From Geodermatophilus obscurus (GTDB lineage: Bacteria > Actinomycetota > Actinomycetes > Mycobacteriales > Geodermatophilaceae), in NCBI RefSeq assembly GCF_900143215.1, contig NZ_FRDM01000004.1, forward strand, positions 186,001-250,000: DNA of 64,000 bases, written 5' to 3'. A program made the translations under genes and the position numbers. Position 1 is the stretch's first letter, and each line of letters opens with the position of its first letter. Below are positions 8,344-15,976 of the stretch, in pieces. The notes under the pieces are model-generated. The model was not told where the DNA came from, ran no database searches, and saw only the letters and a list, made by a program, of their open reading frames with translations.

Positions 8344-9423
8344 TCAGGCGCCGAGGCGGTCGGCGCGCGTCCGGATGTCGCGCGCCCGCCGCCACGCCGC
8401 GGCCCAGAGCTCGGCGGTGTGCTCGGTGAGGTGGCGCGCGAGCACCTGCTCGCGGTTGGCCGCGGCCTGCTCGCGACGCCAGTCGGCGTCCTCGATGGCG
8501 CGGGTGAGCGCCGTGGCCCAGTCCCGGGGCCGCTTGGCGCGACAGCCCAGACCGAGCCGCTCGTACTCCGCACTGGGTGAGCGGACGGCGAACACCCCGC
8601 GCGCGGAGTACTCCAGCACCTTCAGCCAGCTCTTGCAGTTGTTGAACGTGTCGATGCGCAGCGGCGCGACACCGATGTCGAACCGCTCCCCGATCGCCGC
8701 GGCATAACCGTCGACGTCCAGGATCCAGGGGATCTCCACCGGGTCCTCGGCCAGCCGCAGCAGCTCGCGCGCGTTCGCGCCCTGCCCCAGGATCGCGAAC
8801 CGGCTCCGGCCCCGGGTCCGGTCCAGCGCCTGCGGCAGCCCGGTGCCCATCTCCTGCAGGTCGTACGGGTGGGTGCCGACCGTGCCGGTCCAGCCGATGG
8901 TGAGCACCTCGGGGTCCCGCTCGTAGGCCGGCGGCAGCTCGGCGATCCGGCGGGGGATCGCGTTCGGGACCAGCATCCCGTGGCCTCCCCTCCCGTACAG
9001 CGCGAGCAGGTTGGGGGTGGACACCGTCACGAGGTCGGCCTCCCGGACGCACGCCTCGGCGATCCGCCCGACACCCTTCCGGACGAGGGCGTCGTGCCCC
9101 TGGTGGCCGGGCGGGAGGGCGGTCAGGTGGTCGTCGACCTCGACGACCACGGCGACGCCCTGGGCCTGCAGCAGCCGCAGGCAGGCGAGCATCTCCCGGG
9201 TCTTGGGCAGCTGGAGGACGACGACGTCGGCGCCCTGGGCATCGACCTCCCGGACGACGAGGGGACCGGCCGGGTCGTCCGGGTCGGGGGCCATGATCGT
9301 CTTGAGGCCGTGCTGGACGGTCACCTCGATGCCGAGGCCGGCCTCGGTGACCGCCCGCGCGGGCTCGGCGATGCGGTGGAACAGCGAGCCGGTGAACATC
9401 GTGTGGGACAGGAGCACGTTCAT
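8344..9423 (-). CDS. GT-B fold glycosyltransferase, candidate flagellin glycosyltransferase
   Basis: 359 residues from ATG 9423, preceded by GAGGACG. The C-terminal half has the layout of GT4-like enzymes: LTIGWTGTVGTHPYDLQ starts the nucleotide-binding domain, and DIGVAPLRIDTFNNCKSWLK with KVLEYSARGVFAVRS is the donor-sugar loop (K-x-L-E-Y). The N-terminal half (MNVLLSHTMFTGSLFHRI, VVVEVDDHLTALP) carries the acceptor side. It sits between the CDP-dideoxyhexose genes and fliC, so transfer of that sugar to flagellin is the natural hypothesis. The acceptor is not shown by sequence. Confidence 0.75.
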   Translation of the reverse strand: MNVLLSHTMFTGSLFHRIAEPARAVTEAGLGIEVTVQHGLKTIMAPDPDDPAGPLVVREVDAQGADVVVLQLPKTREMLACLRLLQAQGVAVVVEVDDHLTALPPGHQGHDALVRKGVGRIAEACVREADLVTVSTPNLLALYGRGGHGMLVPNAIPRRIAELPPAYERDPEVLTIGWTGTVGTHPYDLQEMGTGLPQALDRTRGRSRFAILGQGANARELLRLAEDPVEIPWILDVDGYAAAIGERFDIGVAPLRIDTFNNCKSWLKVLEYSARGVFAVRSPSAEYERLGLGCRAKRPRDWATALTRAIEDADWRREQAAANREQVLARHLTEHTAELWAAAWRRARDIRTRADRLGA

Positions 9424-9789
9424 GGCAGCAGACGTCCTCACGGCGCTCGGACGGCGAGCGCCAGGTGCGTCGCCCTGCGGGATTGCCGCACGGGCGGTGG
9501 GATCAGGGGCGGGGGGGTGGGGTCAGCGGACGCTCCACCCGTCGGCTCACCATCCCGGCCGGCACCGGTCCCCGCCGTCCACCTGCCGGGGACACGCCGC
9601 CCCGCACCCCGTGCGCCCCAGGCGCCAGTCCCGCCCCAACGGCCGTGGGTGACCCGTCCGGCGGGGATCTGCGAGAAACATCCGCGGTTCGCCTCAAGAT
9701 CGGCTCACGAGCGGCCGTAGACCCCTGTGCAAGGCCGCAGCACGGATGCAGCGGTTATCAGGAACGACCCGATTCCAAGGAGGAACACC
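9424..9789. other. Intergenic region between glycosyltransferase and fliC
   Basis: 366 bp. It holds the fliC promoter (9694-9721) and a ~65-nt leader ending in AAGGAGG. The left part is C/G-rich with no frame resembling a known protein. Confidence 0.6.
9694..9721 (+). promoter_or_regulatory. Sigma-28 promoter of fliC
   Basis: TCAA (9694-9697), 16 nt, GCCGTAGA (9714-9721). The leader of about 62 nt ends in AAGGAGG 8 nt before the fliC ATG. Confidence 0.7.
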
Positions 9790-10605
9790 ATGGGTCTGCG
9801 CGTCAACAACAACATCGCCGCGTTCAACGCCTACCGCAACCTGAACGTGACCGATGGTGCGATGGGCAAGTCGCTGGAGAAGCTGTCCAGCGGTCTGCGC
9901 ATCAACCGGGCCGCCGACGACGCCGCCGGCCTGGCCATCTCGGAGGGCCTGCGGGCGCAGATCGGTGGCCTCAAGGTCGCCGTCCGCAACGCGCAGGACG
10001 GCATCTCGGTCGTCCAGACCGCTGAGGGTGCCCTCACCGAGACGCACTCGATCCTGCAGCGCATGCGCGACCTCGCGGTGCAGGCGGCCAACGACGGTGC
10101 CCTGACGGACACCGACAAGGCCAAGGCCAACGAGGAGTTCCAGGCGCTGCAGTCCGAGCTGGACGACATCGCCGACCTCACCACGTTCAACGGCACCAAC
10201 CTGCTGAGCGGCGGCTACACGGGGACGTTCCAGGTCGGGTCGAACGCCGGCGAGACGCTGTCCGTCAGCATCTCGAGCATGGCGGCGTCGTCCCTGGGCG
10301 CCAGCGGGAGCATCTCGTCCCTGGCGACCGCCTCCGCGGCGATCTCGGCGGTCAACGACGCCATCGGCAAGGTCTCCGAGCAGCGCGCCAAGCTCGGTGC
10401 GGTGCAGAACCGGCTCGAGCACAAGATCAACAACCTGAACGCCACCGTCGAGAACCTGACCGCGTCGGAGAGCCGCATCCGCGACACCGACATGGCCCAG
10501 GAGATGGTGTCCTTCACCCGGTCGCAGATCCTGTCGCAGGCCGGTACGGCGATGCTGGCCCAGGCGAACCAGAGCTCGCAGGGCGTCCTGCAGCTCCTCC
10601 GGTGA
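9790..10605 (+). CDS. fliC: Flagellin
   Basis: 271 residues, the filament subunit. The N-terminal D0/D1 starts MGLRVNNNIAAFNAYRNL with KLSSGLRINRAADDAAGLAI. The C-terminal D1/D0 has ESRIRDTDMAQEMVSFTRSQ and ends in GVLQLLR. The middle (about residues 150-185, rich in Ser/Ala/Gly) is very short, so the outer D2/D3 domains are essentially absent. Ser-rich stretches (SVSISSMAASSLGASGS) are plausible sites for O-linked sugar. A strong AAGGAGG and its own promoter and terminator fit a highly expressed single gene. Confidence 0.96.
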   Translation: MGLRVNNNIAAFNAYRNLNVTDGAMGKSLEKLSSGLRINRAADDAAGLAISEGLRAQIGGLKVAVRNAQDGISVVQTAEGALTETHSILQRMRDLAVQAANDGALTDTDKAKANEEFQALQSELDDIADLTTFNGTNLLSGGYTGTFQVGSNAGETLSVSISSMAASSLGASGSISSLATASAAISAVNDAIGKVSEQRAKLGAVQNRLEHKINNLNATVENLTASESRIRDTDMAQEMVSFTRSQILSQAGTAMLAQANQSSQGVLQLLR

Positions 10606-10643
10606 CCTCGGTCCCTGAGCGCCTGAACCGCTAGCACCACCCG

Positions 10644-10674
10644 GTGAGGGGGGAGGCCCAGCCTCCCCCCTCAC
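10644..10674 (+). terminator. Rho-independent-type hairpin after fliC
   Basis: GTGAGGGGGGAGG (10644-10656), loop CCCAG, CCTCCCCCCTCAC (10662-10674): a 13-bp perfect stem 38 nt after the fliC stop. There is no T tract, as is usual in this GC range. Confidence 0.82.
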
Positions 10675-10710
10675 TGGCGTCCCCACCCCTGACCCCGCCT
10701 GGAGGAACCC

Positions 10711-12108
10711 ATGGTCAGCCTGAGCGTCGACGGCCTGATCTCCGGCCTGGACACGACATCGCTCGTCTCCCAGCTCGTCGCGGCCGAGGCGCTGCCGCAG
10801 ACCCGGCTGAAGACGCAGATGAGCGCCGCCCAGAAGGCGGCCGACGCCTACCGCGAGGTCAACACCAAGATCGACGCCGTGCGCACGGCCGCCGCGGCAC
10901 TCACCGCTGACGGTCTCGCCGCGGCCCGGACGGCGAAGAGCAGCGCCACCTCGGTGACCGCGAGCGCCACGTCGACGTCCGTCCCCGGCAGCCGGTTGAG
11001 CTTCACGGTCCGCTCCCTCGCCTCGACCGCCAGTTTCGTCAGCGGCGTCACCTGGGAGTCGGCCAGCACGCCGGTCCGCACCGCCACCACCTCCGGCGGC
11101 ACGGTCGCCGACCCGTGGCCGCTGACGATCAGCCGGCCGGACGGCACCGAGACGGTCCTGACCCCGCCCGCCGGCGCGACGCTGGCGCAGACGGTCGCGT
11201 ACATCAACGGCCTGGAGGGCGCCGGCGTCCGCGCCACGGCCCTGAACACCGGCGACGGCTACCGTCTCCAGCTCACCAGCGCCGTCTCCGGCGAGGACGG
11301 CGACTTCTCCGTCCAGCCGACGGCGGGTGCCGCCTTCTCCCAGGTCTCCATCGCGGCGGACGCCGTGCTCGACCTGGGCGGCGACAACGTCACGGTCAGG
11401 TCGGCGACGAACACCTTCGCCGAGGTGATGACCGGCGTCTCGGTCACGGTCACGGAGAAGAACGCCAGCGGCGTCGTGGAGGTGGGCGAGGACCCGAAGT
11501 CCGTCGCCACCAAGATCAAGACGTTCGTCGACGCGGTGAACTCCGCGCTGAGCACCATCACGAAGCACGGCAACTCCGACAAGGGCAGCACCGCGGCGCT
11601 CAAGGGCGACTTCCAACTGCGCGCGCTGACCGGCCGGCTGCTGCAGAGCGTCTCCGACGCGGTGCGCGGTGCCGGTCCGAACGGCGCTGCCGGCTCACCC
11701 GGCGCCGTCGGCATCGAGCTGACCCGCAACGGCACCGTCACCTTCGACGAGACCACCTTCCTCGCGAAGCTCGCCGCCGACCCCGCCACGGTGCAGCGGG
11801 TGCTCGCCGGGGCGTCCGCCGACAACACGACGACGCCGCCCACCCCGGCCGTCGAGGGGATCAGCCAGCGCCTGGAGGCCCTGACCAAGCGGGTGACGAA
11901 CTCGACCACGGGGACGCTGACCCTGCTGGCACAGGGCCGGGAGGCCCTGGTGAAGGACTTCCAGTCGCGGATCGCGGACTGGGACCAGCGCCTCGCCGTC
12001 CGCAAGGAGGCGCTGACCCGGCAGTTCAGCGCCATGGAGACCGCGCTCAGCTCGCTGAAGAACCAGTCCAGCTGGCTGGCCGGCCAGCTCGGTTCGCTGT
12101 CCGGCTGA
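10711..12108 (+). CDS. fliD: Flagellar hook-associated protein 2 (filament cap)
   Basis: 465 residues. The N-terminus MVSLSVDGLISGLDTTSLVS and VAAEALPQTRLKTQM is the FliD_N signature, with the helical FliD_C domain in the last ~200 residues (KIKTFVDAVNSALSTITKHG; QSRIADWDQRLAVRKEALTR). FliD caps the growing filament and folds incoming flagellin. It is exported by the flagellar apparatus, and its chaperone candidate FliS follows. A GGAGG precedes the ATG. No sigma-28 site was found in the gap, so it probably depends on read-through past the fliC hairpin. Confidence 0.93.
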   Translation: MVSLSVDGLISGLDTTSLVSQLVAAEALPQTRLKTQMSAAQKAADAYREVNTKIDAVRTAAAALTADGLAAARTAKSSATSVTASATSTSVPGSRLSFTVRSLASTASFVSGVTWESASTPVRTATTSGGTVADPWPLTISRPDGTETVLTPPAGATLAQTVAYINGLEGAGVRATALNTGDGYRLQLTSAVSGEDGDFSVQPTAGAAFSQVSIAADAVLDLGGDNVTVRSATNTFAEVMTGVSVTVTEKNASGVVEVGEDPKSVATKIKTFVDAVNSALSTITKHGNSDKGSTAALKGDFQLRALTGRLLQSVSDAVRGAGPNGAAGSPGAVGIELTRNGTVTFDETTFLAKLAADPATVQRVLAGASADNTTTPPTPAVEGISQRLEALTKRVTNSTTGTLTLLAQGREALVKDFQSRIADWDQRLAVRKEALTRQFSAMETALSSLKNQSSWLAGQLGSLSG

Positions 12109-12169
12109 AGCCGGGGCCCGCCCGGCCGATCCTGCTAGTACCCCCCGCTTCCCCCAGGAGACGCACCTG

Positions 12170-12556
12170 ATGAGCACCGCCTCCCTCCGTTCCCGCTACC
12201 TCGGCGACTCCGTCGCGACGGCGTCCCCGCAGCGGATCCTCGTGATGCTCTACGACCGCCTCGTGCTCGACCTCGAGCGGGCCGAGGTCGCCCTGGACGC
12301 CGGGGACCGCACCGAGGCCGCCGCGCAGATCCAGCACGCGCAGGACATCGTCTTCGAGCTCCGCGAGAGCCTGCGGGTCGACGCCTGGGAGGGCGGGCCG
12401 CGCCTGGCCGCCCTCTACACCTGGATGATCACCGAGCTGGTCCAGGCCGGCGTCAAGCGCGACCGCAACCGCGTGTCCGCCTGCCGGCAGATCGCCGAGC
12501 CGCTCCGGGACGCGTGGCGGCAGGCCGCCGCCACGCTCACCGCCTCCCCCGCATGA
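12170..12556 (+). CDS. fliS: Flagellin export chaperone FliS
   Basis: 128 residues, all-helical. SPQRILVMLYDRLVLDLERA is the FliS core and later helices (LYTWMITELVQAGVKRDRNR) complete the bundle. It binds the C-terminal D0 segment of FliC to stop premature polymerisation in the cytosol. It lies 61 nt after fliD and its stop overlaps the next gene (ATGA). Length and order are canonical. Confidence 0.93.
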   Translation: MSTASLRSRYLGDSVATASPQRILVMLYDRLVLDLERAEVALDAGDRTEAAAQIQHAQDIVFELRESLRVDAWEGGPRLAALYTWMITELVQAGVKRDRNRVSACRQIAEPLRDAWRQAAATLTASPA

Positions 12557-12909
12557 CCCCCGGTCGCCCCTCGTCGGCCGGCGGCGAGGCGTCCCGCGAC
12601 TGGGCCGCGGTCCTCGACGAGCTCGAGGGCGAGGTGCTCGCCGCCGAGTCCGTCCTCCGGTCGGACCGGGAGGAACAGATCGCCGCCTGGGGTCGCCGGG
12701 CCGAGGACTGGGTCCCGCCCTCGTCGGCGCTGGGCCCGGTGCCCGAGGACCTCCGCGAGCGCGCCGCCCGGCTGCTCCAGCACCAGCTGGCGGTCGCCGA
12801 GGAGCTGGTCGAGCGGATCATCCAGTCCCGCAGGCAGCGCGACGTCGCCGCCCGGATGTCCTACGGCCCGCCCCGCCCGGTCGCCTCCTACATCGACCGG
12901 GCCCTGTAG
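12553..12909 (+). CDS. Small helical protein in the fliT position
   Basis: 118 residues, coupled to fliS by an ATGA overlap. No signal peptide or membrane segment. It is charged and mostly helical (DWAAVLDELEGEVLAAESVL; LLQHQLAVAEELVERIIQSR), with a short basic C-terminus. In many bacteria the gene after fliS is fliT, the FliD chaperone, which has a similar size and helical make-up. I see no sequence motif that proves it, so the FliT role is inferred from position only. Confidence 0.65.
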   Translation: MTPGRPSSAGGEASRDWAAVLDELEGEVLAAESVLRSDREEQIAAWGRRAEDWVPPSSALGPVPEDLRERAARLLQHQLAVAEELVERIIQSRRQRDVAARMSYGPPRPVASYIDRAL

Positions 12910-12931
12910 CCCGGCCCCGTCCCCCACACCC

Positions 12932-12970
12932 CCGCCCCCCGCGGCGCCGCACCGGCGCCCCGGGGGGCGG
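12932..12970 (+). terminator. GC-rich hairpin ending the fliD-fliS operon
   Basis: CCGCCCCCCGCGGCGCCG pairs with CGGCGCCCCGGGGGGCGG with one or two mismatches around a 3-nt loop, 23 nt after the last stop and upstream of the flgB promoter. Confidence 0.7.
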
Positions 12971-13071
12971 CTGCGTTCCCGGGACCGTGACCCGCAGGGA
13001 CGCACCGCGAGTCACAGTCGGCACGTCCACCCCACCGACGCACAGCCACCACTCCCGTGAGGTCCCACCGG

Positions 13072-13099
13072 TCAGGGGCCGCCGGGCCGGTGCCGATGA
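13072..13099 (+). promoter_or_regulatory. Sigma-28 promoter of the flgB operon
   Basis: TCAG (13072-13075), 16 nt, GCCGATGA (13092-13099), followed by CTGCAG as at the flbD promoter. The leader to flgB is about 115 nt. Confidence 0.75.
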
Positions 13100-13220
13100 C
13101 TGCAGAGCACGGAAAGCGCACCTCTCGCCACGGATCGGCGAACCACTCACTCGCTCGCGAGTGTCTCCTGCGTACCCGGAGGCCGATCGTGTCCTGCTGC
13201 CCTGCCCGAGGAACCGCCCT

Positions 13221-13568
13221 GTGATCGGGGACGTCACCTCGTCGGCCCTGCACTCCGCCCTGGGCGGGCTCGCCCAGCGGCAGCGGGTCACCGCCGACAA
13301 CATCGCGAACCTGCAGACGCCTGGCTTCCTGGCCGGCCGCGTCGACTTCGAGACCGGCCTCCGCGGCGCCCTGAGCAGTGGCTCGACGCCGACCGCCACG
13401 ACCGGCACGGTCCACCGCTCCCTGGAGCCGACCCGGATGGACGGGAACAACGTGAACCTCGACGCCGAGACGGTCATCGCCACCGAGACGGGGCTGCGCT
13501 ACCAGCTGGCCCTCAACGCCCTCGACGGGAAGTACAACGTCATGCGCACCGCGCTGCGGACGGCGTGA
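13221..13568 (+). CDS. flgB: Flagellar proximal rod protein FlgB
   Basis: 115 residues from GTG 13221 (GAGGAA upstream). ALHSALGGLAQRQRVTADN and IANLQTPGFLAGRVDFE form the rod-family N-terminal motif, with the C-terminal helix LRYQLALNALDGKYNVMRTA. FlgB is the innermost rod subunit, polymerising on FliE above the MS ring. It opens the basal-body operon. An upstream in-frame extension to 12987 is rejected because it would cross the promoter. Confidence 0.92.
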   Translation: MIGDVTSSALHSALGGLAQRQRVTADNIANLQTPGFLAGRVDFETGLRGALSSGSTPTATTGTVHRSLEPTRMDGNNVNLDAETVIATETGLRYQLALNALDGKYNVMRTALRTA

Positions 13569-13570
13569 CC

Positions 13571-13651
13571 ATGAGCGAGCTCGCGAGCGAATCGATGGAC
13601 GGTGCCACCGTGCGAGTGCGGCCGACGAGCGCCAGCGAGGAGGAGGCATGA
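13571..13651 (+). repeat. Bridging mini-ORF element, flgB-flgC copy
   Basis: 26 codons plus stop, starting MSELASESMD and ending PTSASEEEA. The ATG lies 2 nt after the flgB TGA and the TGA overlaps the flgC ATG (ATGA). CGACGAGCGCCAGCGAGGAG provides the ribosome-binding site of flgC. Confidence 0.82.
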
Positions 13652-14052
13652 GCACGTTCGACTCCCTCGGCATCTCCGGCTCCGGGCTGCTCGTCCACCG
13701 CAAGTGGCTGGACGCCGTCTCGGACAACATCGCCAACATCAACAACGTCACCTCGACCGACCAGGACGCGTTCCAGGAGCGGCTGATCGTGGCGCAGGCC
13801 GTCGACTACGGCTCCGGCGAGGGCGGGGTCCGCGTGGCCCGGGCCGAGTACGGCAGCGCGGAGGGCCGGATGGTCCACGAGCCCGACCACCCGCTCGCCG
13901 ATGCCAACGGCTACGTGCGGTACCCGGACATCGACCTGGGCGACCAGATGACCCAGCTGATCATGGCGCAGCGCGGCTACCAGGCGAACCTCGCCGTCGT
14001 CGAGCGCGCCACCACCGCCTACCAGGCCGCACTCCAGCTCGGGAAGGGCTGA
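13648..14052 (+). CDS. flgC: Flagellar proximal rod protein FlgC
   Basis: 134 residues. MSTFDSLGISGSGLLVHRKW and VSDNIANINNVTSTDQ are the rod-family N-terminal signature. The C-terminus QLIMAQRGYQANLAVVERAT is the matching helix that pairs with it in the rod. FlgC polymerises after FlgB. It is led by a bridging element rather than by direct overlap with flgB, and fliE follows after 2 nt. Confidence 0.94.
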   Translation: MSTFDSLGISGSGLLVHRKWLDAVSDNIANINNVTSTDQDAFQERLIVAQAVDYGSGEGGVRVARAEYGSAEGRMVHEPDHPLADANGYVRYPDIDLGDQMTQLIMAQRGYQANLAVVERATTAYQAALQLGKG

Positions 14053-14054
14053 CC

Positions 14055-14384
14055 ATGACGTCTCCGATCGGCGGCATCTCGTTCCCTCCGGCCATCACCG
14101 GCCTGTCCGGCGTCACCGGGGCGGCGGCTCCGCCGGACGTCGCGCCGACCACCGGGGCCGGCGACAACGGCTTCGCCTCGGTCCTGGTGTCCTCGGTGGA
14201 GGAGCTGCAGGCCAAGCAGTCGACCTCCGACGGTCTCGCCGTCCAGGCCGCCACCGGCGACCTGCGCGACGTGCACGACTACATGATCGCGGCCAATGAG
14301 GCCAAGCTCGCCACCGAGATGGTCGTGACCATCAAGAACAAGGCCGTCGAGGCCTTCAACGAGATCCTGAGGATGCCGGTCTGA
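14055..14384 (+). CDS. fliE: Flagellar hook-basal body protein FliE
   Basis: 109 residues. The C-terminal half VHDYMIAANEAKLATEMVVT and IKNKAVEAFNEILRMPV matches FliE, the adaptor between the FliF MS ring and the rod. The N-terminal half is Pro/Gly/Ala-rich. Its TGA overlaps the fliF ATG (14382-14386). Confidence 0.92.
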   Translation: MTSPIGGISFPPAITGLSGVTGAAAPPDVAPTTGAGDNGFASVLVSSVEELQAKQSTSDGLAVQAATGDLRDVHDYMIAANEAKLATEMVVTIKNKAVEAFNEILRMPV

Positions 14385-15976
14385 TGCCTGCTGCCCTCGC
14401 CGGTCCGCTGGAGCGGATCCGGTCCGCGCTCTCCACGATCAGCCTGGGCCAGAAGGTCGTCATCGGCCTGCTCGCCGCCGGGCTGGTCCTGGGCGGGTTC
14501 TTCTTCTACCGGTGGATCACCGCCCCCACCTACGCGCCGCTGTTCTCCAACCTGGCCTCGACCGACGCGTCGGCGATCGTCGACGAGCTCAACGCGGCCG
14601 GCGTCGCCTACGAGCTCGCCGACGGCGGTGGGACGATCATGGTCCCGAACGAGCAGGTCTACGACCTGCGGCTGTCGATGAGCGGCAAGGGCCTGCCCGC
14701 GGGCAACGACACCGGCTACACGCTGCTCGACGAGCAGGGCATCACCACCAGCGAGTTCCAGCAGCAGGTCACCTACCAGCGCGCCCTGCAGGACGAGCTG
14801 GCCCGGACCCTGGAGTCGCTGGAGGGCGTACGCACCGCCGTGGTGCACCTGGCGCTGCCCGAGGAGGAGGTGTTCGCCTCCGACGAGGCCGAGCCCACCG
14901 CCTCGGTGCTGCTGGACCTGGCGCCGGGCACCGCGCTGGACAGCGGCCAGGTCCAGGCGGTGACCAACCTGGTCTCCTCGAGCATCGAGGGCATGGACCC
15001 CGAGCAGGTCACCGTGGCCGACGCCAGCGGCGCGGTGCTCTCGGCGCCCGGCCAGGGCGTGACCACCGCCGCCGGCGACGCCCGCTCGCAGCTGGAGCAG
15101 GACTACGAGGACCGGCTGGCCGCCAACGCGCAGGCCGTCCTCGACCCCATCCTCGGCCCCGGCCGCGCCACGGTGTCGGTGCGGGCCGACGTGGACCTCG
15201 ACCAGCGCAGCACCACCTCGGAGACGCACACCTACGACGAGGGCACCCCGCCGATCTCGGAGAGCACGACGACCGAGGAGTACACCGGCACCGGCGCCGC
15301 CGTCGGGGGCATCCTCGGCCCGGAGAACCAGGCCGACGCCGGGGCCGGCAACGGGGACTCCACGTACAACAAGGAGTCGACGACCGCGAACAACGCCGTC
15401 GGGACGACCGTCGAGACCGTCGAGGGCGCGCCCGGGCGGATCAACCGGCTCACCGTCTCCGTCGTCATGGACGACGCCGTCGCCGGCAACCTCAACCAGG
15501 CGCAGGTCCAGCAGCTCGTCGGCAACGCCGTCGGCCTCGACGTCGCGCGCGGCGACGACATCACCGTCGCCTCCATGGCCTTCGACACGACCGCCGCCGA
15601 CGCCGCGGCCGCCGAGCTCGAGGCCGCCCGGGAGGCCGAGGAGCAGGCCCAGATGTGGTCGCTGATCCGCACCGGCGGCATCGCCCTCGGCATCGCCCTG
15701 CTGGTCCTCGTCGTCTGGCTGCGGTCGCGACGGCGTGGGGAGGACGAGGAGGAGGACTACGAGGCCCTCGAGCTCGCCGATGACGTGATGGCCGAGCTGG
15801 ACCGGATCCGCATCGAGAGCACGCGGGCGGTGCCGGTCGTCGACAACGAGGCCCTGGAGCTGGAGGCCGCCGAGCGGGCCCGGGTCCGTGGCGAGATCGC
15901 CACGATGGTCAGTGAGAAGCCGGATGAGGTGGCCGCCATGCTGCGCGGCTGGCTGAGCGAGAGCGGTGCGAAGTGA
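14384..15976 (+). CDS. fliF: Flagellar MS-ring protein FliF
   Basis: 530 residues. A first membrane helix (VVIGLLAAGLVLGGFFFYRW, about residues 26-45) is followed by the YscJ/FliF ring domain (APLFSNLASTDASAIVDELN; VPNEQVYDLRLSMSGKGLP). A second membrane helix (TGGIALGIALLVLVVWLR) lies near residue 440, and the cytosolic tail ends PDEVAAMLRGWLSESGAK, the FliG-binding segment. It anchors the C-ring and houses the export gate. The next gene, fliG, overlaps by GTGA. Confidence 0.95.
   Translation: MPAALAGPLERIRSALSTISLGQKVVIGLLAAGLVLGGFFFYRWITAPTYAPLFSNLASTDASAIVDELNAAGVAYELADGGGTIMVPNEQVYDLRLSMSGKGLPAGNDTGYTLLDEQGITTSEFQQQVTYQRALQDELARTLESLEGVRTAVVHLALPEEEVFASDEAEPTASVLLDLAPGTALDSGQVQAVTNLVSSSIEGMDPEQVTVADASGAVLSAPGQGVTTAAGDARSQLEQDYEDRLAANAQAVLDPILGPGRATVSVRADVDLDQRSTTSETHTYDEGTPPISESTTTEEYTGTGAAVGGILGPENQADAGAGNGDSTYNKESTTANNAVGTTVETVEGAPGRINRLTVSVVMDDAVAGNLNQAQVQQLVGNAVGLDVARGDDITVASMAFDTTAADAAAAELEAAREAEEQAQMWSLIRTGGIALGIALLVLVVWLRSRRRGEDEEEDYEALELADDVMAELDRIRIESTRAVPVVDNEALELEAAERARVRGEIATMVSEKPDEVAAMLRGWLSESGAK

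Noticed and set aside
9694-11616. 640-residue minus-strand frame opposite fliC and fliD
   Set aside because: Arg/Gly/Asp-rich antisense shadow of two clear flagellar genes; common in DNA of this GC content.
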